Below are positions 59,470 through 64,000 of a stretch of 64,000 bases of DNA, in pieces. The translations under genes were made by a program, and so were the position numbers. Numbering within the stretch: position 1 is the stretch's first letter; every line of letters begins with the position of its first letter. The stretch comes from Candidatus Bathyarchaeota archaeon (lineage in GTDB: Archaea; Thermoproteota; Bathyarchaeia; Bathyarchaeales; Bathycorpusculaceae). The stretch lies in the NCBI GenBank assembly GCA_026014685.1, contig JAOZHW010000005.1, forward strand, positions 1 to 64,000. Reading direction: 5' to 3'. A model generated the notes under the pieces. That model had not been told where the DNA came from. It was given only the letters and a program-made list of their open reading frames with translations, and ran no database searches.

Positions 59470-59700
59470 TTATTGCGCTTCTGATTCCTCAAGATCCGCC
59501 TGCTTAAACGTGTATTTCTTCCAAAAAAACAACGAACCAGCCGTCATGACCACAACAAACACATAGAACGCAGGTGTTCCAATCCCAAAAAATGCAGTAC
59601 CAAACAAAGACGCAATAATAACATCATCCAGAGGGCTGGCTACAAAAAGGGCCGCTGCGAAGGCTAACCCCGCTACGTATTTGTTTTTCTTCTTCATCAA
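59470..59700 (-). CDS. Small two-helix membrane protein
   Basis: 76 residues with two membrane helices (about 8-30 and 36-58), a positively charged start (MMKKKNKY) and an acidic end (DLEESEAQ). The loop between helices is short. No known family. Transcribed alone. Confidence 0.55.
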   Translation of the reverse strand: MMKKKNKYVAGLAFAAALFVASPLDDVIIASLFGTAFFGIGTPAFYVFVVVMTAGSLFFWKKYTFKQADLEESEAQ

Positions 59701-59751
59701 ATTTCACCAATAAACAAGCAAAAACACAGAGAAAACATTGTGCATGTAGCT

Positions 59752-60072
59752 TTAGGTATGCACAAAATAGGGGACATCATCTGTTTCAGGTTCTGTTTCC
59801 GCAGAGTGATGCATAACGCTTAGTTCATTTATCTTAGAGAACCCCGAAAGGTGAATTATACAGCTACAACGATTACAGCAGATCACTAGTTCCTCTAAAC
59901 CGAAACTATTTACGCAGATGTCGACTATGGAATAAACGAGTTCTGAATGGTCGTCTGGAGATATCTTTGCGCCACATTGCGGACACAAGAAGGCACCATC
60001 CCTATTTGTGGTATCAATGTCACGTTTGTATGCGTGTATTTGTTTGTTCATCTTTCTTCTCAATCTTGTCAC
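59752..60072 (-). CDS. Zinc-finger protein, 106 residues
   Basis: Basic N-terminus, then FLCPQCGAKIS with CxxC and, 35 residues on, VICCNRCSCIIH with another CxxC pair, forming one zinc ribbon with a long loop. Tail acidic. An internal ATG (7 codons on) is an alternative start. It is soluble; its partner is unknown. Confidence 0.65.
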   Translation of the reverse strand: MTRLRRKMNKQIHAYKRDIDTTNRDGAFLCPQCGAKISPDDHSELVYSIVDICVNSFGLEELVICCNRCSCIIHLSGFSKINELSVMHHSAETEPETDDVPYFVHT

Positions 60073-60190
60073 GCTCCAAGTTTACCCTGCTGAAAAGCTT
60101 ATTAATGGATTTTTCAGATTTCTGCACAAATATACCCCAAATTAAACCTAAATCCACCCAGCCAACTCAGGTGAATTAGGAGGTCAAGGC

Positions 60191-61633
60191 TTATTTTAGG
60201 GGTTGAAAACCAATCGGCCAAGCAGGCGGTTTGTTTAGTTCCTGTTTCTTCAGGTGGATGGCTGCCACTGTGGCGGCGACGTTCCTTTCTTCGACGACAA
60301 GAATAATTTGCGAGGTGTGGGGTGCAAAGATGCCGCGTTTGATGTTGATACCTGAGATGGCGCCTATTGCCAATGAAGCTACACCTGGAGAATCCTTCAT
60401 TTTGTCGCCTATCAATGTGACTACGCCTAAGCCATATTCGATTTTTAGGTTTTCATCAAATCCTTTGAGACGTTCCTCGTTTTTCTTAAGGAACTCGCTG
60501 TCCAAAAACAGGAAGTCGCGGATGTGTTCGCCTGTTTCCATGGTTTCCGCACCGAGGTCCATGAAGTCGTTTCGGCGTTCCCAAATCCGCAGTGAATCTT
60601 CGAAGCTGCGGCTTTTTTCGTCACTCATCGAGAGGATGGCGCAGCCTGATTTGCCTGTTAAGCACTTGACGATTTCGCCGCTGCTATTCTGAGCTTCAAT
60701 AACCGAAAACATCTCTGGCTCGTCAATTGGCACCACCATCAGAGGCTGATTAAACCGCCTTGCCCACGCAATTGCGGGACTCATAACGATTTTCATACCC
60801 ATCAATGAAGCCTTATGAGCCTCATTGTATGTTAATGCTTTAACGTGGTCAGTTTTTTGTCCCCGCACGACTTTGGGGTCAGCGCTCTGCACAGGTACAT
60901 CTTTGTAGAGCAAAGTCTTGGTCTGGTAGCTGTCTTTTAGGATGCAGGATGCGAACACTGCAGTGAGGTCTGAACCGCCTCTGCCCAAGATGGTTTCAAG
61001 CCCATCAGGCGTTATCCCAAAGAACCCCGCTAAACAGACTACTTTGCCCTCTTTTAGCGGCTTTACGAAGGCGTCGAGGCGTTTTTTGCTTAATTCGTAG
61101 TTTGGGGCGGCATCTTCAAAGTTGTCGTCGGTGACGACGGGGAAATTCTCCATTGAAACCGCGCAGGACTCTAATCCGTGGCTTCTTAGGATGTAATCCA
61201 TGAGCATGGACATACATAGTTCGCCGCCTAAAGTGAGCGTTCGAGCTTTGATGTTTCCACTAAAACGCTTATTCACTGCGTCCAGTGTGGTCTGAGTTAG
61301 CGCTTTGTAGTTGGCTATTTCTTCTTGCGCTTGTTTGAGTAATTCGCCTTTCACGTAGAGTTTGGCGAGGCGGTCATAAATTTCGAAAACGGGATCAAGT
61401 GAAAGCCCGCATTCTTGCGCGTGGGATTCCCCGATTTTAATGAGTGCGTCTGTGCAGCCCATGGGCGCGGAGAAAACGGCGATGGGGCCTGTGCCGTCGC
61501 GTTTCTGGATTTCTCGGATTTGCCCGATGATTTTGGGGATTCCTTTGCCTTCTACGTCTAGGAGGCTACCGCCGAATTTTGCAACTGAAAGAGTCTTGAA
61601 AGCGCATTCCACCCTACTGTGAGATAGCATCAA
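60191..61633 (-). CDS. lysC: Aspartate kinase
   Basis: 480 residues. KFGGSLLDVEGKGIPKII (ATP/Asp-binding start), TLGGELCMSMLMDYI, and GFFGITPDGLETILGRGGSD (catalytic core) define the aspartokinase family. The C-terminal 130 residues hold two ACT domains that bind the feedback inhibitor (lysine or threonine). It phosphorylates aspartate for lysine, threonine and methionine synthesis. No other pathway gene is close. A few residues before KFGG are likely not essential. Confidence 0.92.
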   Translation of the reverse strand: MMLSHSRVECAFKTLSVAKFGGSLLDVEGKGIPKIIGQIREIQKRDGTGPIAVFSAPMGCTDALIKIGESHAQECGLSLDPVFEIYDRLAKLYVKGELLKQAQEEIANYKALTQTTLDAVNKRFSGNIKARTLTLGGELCMSMLMDYILRSHGLESCAVSMENFPVVTDDNFEDAAPNYELSKKRLDAFVKPLKEGKVVCLAGFFGITPDGLETILGRGGSDLTAVFASCILKDSYQTKTLLYKDVPVQSADPKVVRGQKTDHVKALTYNEAHKASLMGMKIVMSPAIAWARRFNQPLMVVPIDEPEMFSVIEAQNSSGEIVKCLTGKSGCAILSMSDEKSRSFEDSLRIWERRNDFMDLGAETMETGEHIRDFLFLDSEFLKKNEERLKGFDENLKIEYGLGVVTLIGDKMKDSPGVASLAIGAISGINIKRGIFAPHTSQIILVVEERNVAATVAAIHLKKQELNKPPAWPIGFQPLK

Positions 61634-61666
61634 ATTCTATTGTGGTTTAATAAATTTTCTAGCCGA

Positions 61667-62581
61667 TTATAGGCTTTCTAAGTCTATTTCGTCAGAGCTT
61701 TCGGTGCCCTGTCGACGTTTTAAGACCAAAGTTAACGCCACCACAGACCCAATTACTGCAGCGGTTGCGAATCCCGCGTTGTAGAGGTCGCCTCGAGAGA
61801 TGATGTTGGGGTTGATTGTACTTGTCGGTTCAAGCGTGGGCTGTGTGATCGGTGTGGGTCTGATGGTGGGTTTTGGGGTAGCTGTGGGTCTGGGGGTTGG
61901 TTTGGGTGTGGGGTTGGGTTGGGTGGTTGATGTGGTGGATGAACTGCTGGATTGTTGTGTTGGAGGTTCAGTGGGTTGAGGGGTCGGTTCAGCGGTGGGT
62001 TCAGGTGTAGGTGTTGGTGATGGGGTTGGCGTCGGTGAAGGCGTGGGTGTTGGCGTGGGTTTCGGTGTCGGAGTGGGAGTTGGCGATGGAGTGGGGGTTG
62101 GGCTTTGTGGAGGAGTTGGTGTAGGGGTTGTTGTGGATGTGGGTGAAGGTGTTGGAGTTGGTGTCGAGGTAGGGGTTGCAGTCGGAGTGGGACTTGGGGT
62201 GACTGTGGGGGTTGGGGTTGCTGTTGCGTTTGGTCTGAGCGTCGGGGTAGGTGTTGGGGTGGGGCTTGGTGTTGAAGTGGGTGTTGAAGTGGGTGTTGTA
62301 GTCGGCGTTGGGGTTGGACTCGGGGTTGGAGTAGGTATTGGAGTCGGAGTGGGCGTGGCTGTGGGTTGGGGTGAAGGAGTTGGTGTTGGTATGGGAGTTG
62401 GGGTAGGAGTTGGTGTAGGCGACGGCGATGGAGAAGCCGTCGGAGTTGGGGTGGGAGTCGGGGATGGGCTGGGGATTGGCGTAGGCGTTATTTGGGCTTG
62501 GGCAAATTGAGATAAGATAGCTGCGCCTAAAACAAGACACAATACGAGAAATACAACTTTAAACGTAGTTTTCGTGGTCAT
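61667..62581 (-). CDS. Pro/Thr-repeat surface protein
   Basis: 304 residues from ATG 62579-62581 (a longer frame upstream lacks a signal peptide start); GAAGGG lies 7 bases before. Signal peptide 1-30 ends AQAQ. Residues 32-240 are almost only PT, PS and AT dipeptides, a rigid, probably O-glycosylated stalk. A short Pro/Gln/Thr region and a C-terminal membrane helix close the protein, with RRQG and an acidic end. It is the extreme case of the stalk design seen in several other genes here; almost no globular domain remains. Confidence 0.7.
   Translation of the reverse strand: MTTKTTFKVVFLVLCLVLGAAILSQFAQAQITPTPIPSPSPTPTPTPTASPSPSPTPTPTPTPIPTPTPSPQPTATPTPTPIPTPTPSPTPTPTTTPTSTPTSTPSPTPTPTPTLRPNATATPTPTVTPSPTPTATPTSTPTPTPSPTSTTTPTPTPPQSPTPTPSPTPTPTPKPTPTPTPSPTPTPSPTPTPEPTAEPTPQPTEPPTQQSSSSSTTSTTQPNPTPKPTPRPTATPKPTIRPTPITQPTLEPTSTINPNIISRGDLYNAGFATAAVIGSVVALTLVLKRRQGTESSDEIDLESL
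62000..62510. repeat. Hexamer-like tandem repeat coding for the PT stalk
   Basis: About 85 near-repeats of a six-base unit (GGTGTN/GGGGTN on the plus strand, coding Thr-Pro on the minus strand). It is likely unstable in length. Confidence 0.75.
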
Positions 62582-62759
62582 TTTAAGCCCTTCAAAACGG
62601 TGAAGAAAATCAGGATACCTGTTTGATAAAGAAAACCGCTTGGGATAATTTACCGCTTTAAAGAATATATGCAGTTGTGGCTTCATAACCGAGCAACTAA
62701 TGCAGAAAAGCAAAGAGAAATAAGAGCCCCTGCCTTCGGTTCTAGTGGAGGTTTTTTGA

Positions 62760-63176
62760 ATGTATGACGGTTACGTGTTTTTATGCAACAAAACAACCCA
62801 GCAACAATGCCTAAGCCATAAACGCTACGTCTGCACCGACAAAGCCACTCAACCGCCTCAACCGATAAAGGAGGGCTCCGTGATTTTTCTCTTCAACACC
62901 GACGACAAAAGTTTGCTTGGTCCCTTCACAGCGCTGACCGAGGGCGGCGGAAAGTTGGATGCTGGTGCATGGACAATGGATATAGATACGCATATCCCAT
63001 CCGAGGATGTTAAGGTGACTTGGGAAGACCTGCACATAATCCGCAACGCAGAGGAGGATTTGCCCTTTTTGGCGAAGCCCAAAACTTGCAAGTTATCTGT
63101 TACGCAAACCCAACGCATCTTGGATTTGCTAAGGCAAGGCGAACGCTACTTTTACGCTAAAGAAATCCCGCATTAA
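62760..63176 (+). CDS. DCD-like domain protein
   Basis: 138 residues. [15 protein letters not shown], then [17 protein letters not shown] and [11 protein letters not shown], match the DCD (development and cell death) domain consensus, which is known mainly from plants. The fold is PUA/EVE-like, and relatives may bind modified nucleic acids. It is a stand-alone domain with a short C-terminal helix ([16 protein letters not shown]). Its stop overlaps the convergent gene by 4 bases. Confidence 0.6.
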   Translation: MYDGYVFLCNKTTQQQCLSHKRYVCTDKATQPPQPIKEGSVIFLFNTDDKSLLGPFTALTEGGGKLDAGAWTMDIDTHIPSEDVKVTWEDLHIIRNAEEDLPFLAKPKTCKLSVTQTQRILDLLRQGERYFYAKEIPH

Positions 63177-63445
63177 GGCTTGCTGAATTTCTTTGCATCC
63201 AACGCGACGATTTTGTGGCAGTTGATGCACCGCGTAAAAGTGAATTCCAACCCGTTTAAGATGTCAAACCGAGTCTGCTTATACAAATGCGTCTTCTCGT
63301 GACGACAATAAAGTTGCCTAGTATATAGAATACTGTCTTCCGTCAAGTTCTCCCTTCCCCCAATAGCGTAGATGCGGCGATAAGCTAAAAAGTTTTCTAA
63401 AAAAACGCCTAAAAACACAAAAAAGAACCAAAACTGCTGAATCAA
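63173..63445 (-). CDS. Unrecognised protein with C-terminal Cys group
   Basis: 90 residues with an aromatic hydrophobic start (QFWFFFVFLGVFLENF), which could be one membrane segment, and YCRHEKTH and RCINCHK further on, a possible zinc site (Cys/His). Overlaps the DCD-like gene at its stop. Function unknown. Confidence 0.5.
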   Translation of the reverse strand: MIQQFWFFFVFLGVFLENFLAYRRIYAIGGRENLTEDSILYTRQLYCRHEKTHLYKQTRFDILNGLEFTFTRCINCHKIVALDAKKFSKP

Positions 63446-63459
63446 AAAACGGGTAGCAG

Positions 63460-63876
63460 CTACTCTGTTTTGATATCCACTTCTACCTTAACAGGTATCT
63501 GCTCTTTGTAAACAAACAACACTGGACAAGCAGCTTCTGTTCGTCGCCAAGCAGCCTCCACAAGCCCCTTGCGGGTCTTCGATTTTATGTTTACTTTCAT
63601 GATTACGCCGCTTAGAACTGGCGAGTTAGGCGGTCTGTCGGCTTCCACTTTGATTTCGATTTGACCGGGGTCGATTTTGCTATTTTTGCAGATATCCGCG
63701 TAGATGATGACTCCACAGCCGGCAAGCGACATCAACGATAACTCTAGCGGGGTCGGCCCCGCGTTGGTTCCGCCTGCGGCTTCAGAAAGGTCACAGATTA
63801 CGCTGTGGCCACGGCCGTTCTCTGTAACTAATCGAGTGTTTTCTAAAAGTTTGGCGCTGCCTCTTAGTTTACCCAT
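63460..63876 (-). CDS. OsmC-family protein
   Basis: 138 residues. GPTPLELSLMSLAGC (the conserved helix with the first Cys) and TEAACPVLF hold the two Cys used in OsmC-type peroxide reduction; the rest is the paired beta-sheet of the fold. Members reduce organic hydroperoxides with thiol donors, or act in sulfur-related chemistry. Single gene next to an unknown protein; it likely protects against oxidants. Confidence 0.9.
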   Translation of the reverse strand: MGKLRGSAKLLENTRLVTENGRGHSVICDLSEAAGGTNAGPTPLELSLMSLAGCGVIIYADICKNSKIDPGQIEIKVEADRPPNSPVLSGVIMKVNIKSKTRKGLVEAAWRRTEAACPVLFVYKEQIPVKVEVDIKTE

Positions 63877-64000
63877 AACTTTCCCTGTTCAAGTATCAGG
63901 TTTTGTTCATTTAAGACTTCTGCTACACTCATTTTTCCATATTAACCCTGTTTCTAAGGTGAAATGTTAAATACCAAAATCGCCGTGTATTGCTCTATAC

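Noticed and set aside
61995-62510. Plus-strand frame of Gly/Val repeats
   Set aside because: It is the shadow of the Thr/Pro stalk gene on the minus strand.
1-64000. CRISPR arrays and rRNA genes
   Set aside because: No regularly spaced direct repeats with unique spacers and no rRNA-like sequence were found.

Overview
The window looks like a chromosome segment of an uncultured archaeon, most likely from the Bathyarchaeia (inferred from gene content, not from a marker gene). Archaeal signs: a formylmethanofuran dehydrogenase operon (subunits D-B-A-C), a short adenylosuccinate synthetase, Lrp/AsnC, PadR and ArsR one-domain regulators, two UbiA-family prenyltransferases, a site-2 protease with CBS domains, AT-rich TATA-type promoters, three tRNA genes that encode CCA, and many secreted proteins with Thr/Pro stalks. 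Many genes start with TTG or GTG, and a few seem to use even rarer starts.

Layout. 0-7.5 kb: edge of a soluble chemotaxis receptor, tRNA-Ser, a JAMM protease, a possible nuclease, a five-PKD surface protein, tRNA-Val, a possible structured RNA, and an ArsR-controlled 4Fe-4S operon. 7.6-15 kb: an accessory island with a tyrosine recombinase, a rolling-circle (HUH) replication protein, a winged-helix regulator and short genes of unknown function, marked by three copies of one repeat and two of another. 15-18.3 kb: large secreted proteins. 18.4-23.5 kb: a compact six-gene redox operon: CcdA-like membrane protein, NapH-like membrane ferredoxin, one 2-hydroxyacyl-CoA dehydratase/double-cubane-type protein, two different BadF/BadG ATPases and a ferredoxin. 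23.5-32 kb: housekeeping (HtrA protease, PurA, YkgJ-type protein, phosphoesterase, M20 peptidase, Lrp). 32-41 kb: a degenerate tRNA-Pro copy upstream of the intact gene, a LamG surface protein, divergent UbiA genes, a SecB-like protein, and a site-2 protease.

41.8-53.1 kb is a molybdenum/tungsten enzyme region: MobA, a Rieske ferredoxin, a secreted protein with domains resembling molybdopterin-binding domains, MobB, FdhD, the fwdDBAC operon and a second MobB. FwdDBAC catalyses the first CO2-fixing step of the archaeal Wood-Ljungdahl methyl branch; MobA, MobB and FdhD would supply and mature its pterin cofactor. 53.4-64 kb: fasciclin, Nudix hydrolase, a MacB-like ABC exporter, a PadR-controlled DrrAB-like exporter with an operator array, aspartate kinase, a Pro/Thr-repeat surface protein, a DCD-like domain protein and an OsmC protein. 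No rRNA or CRISPR array was seen.
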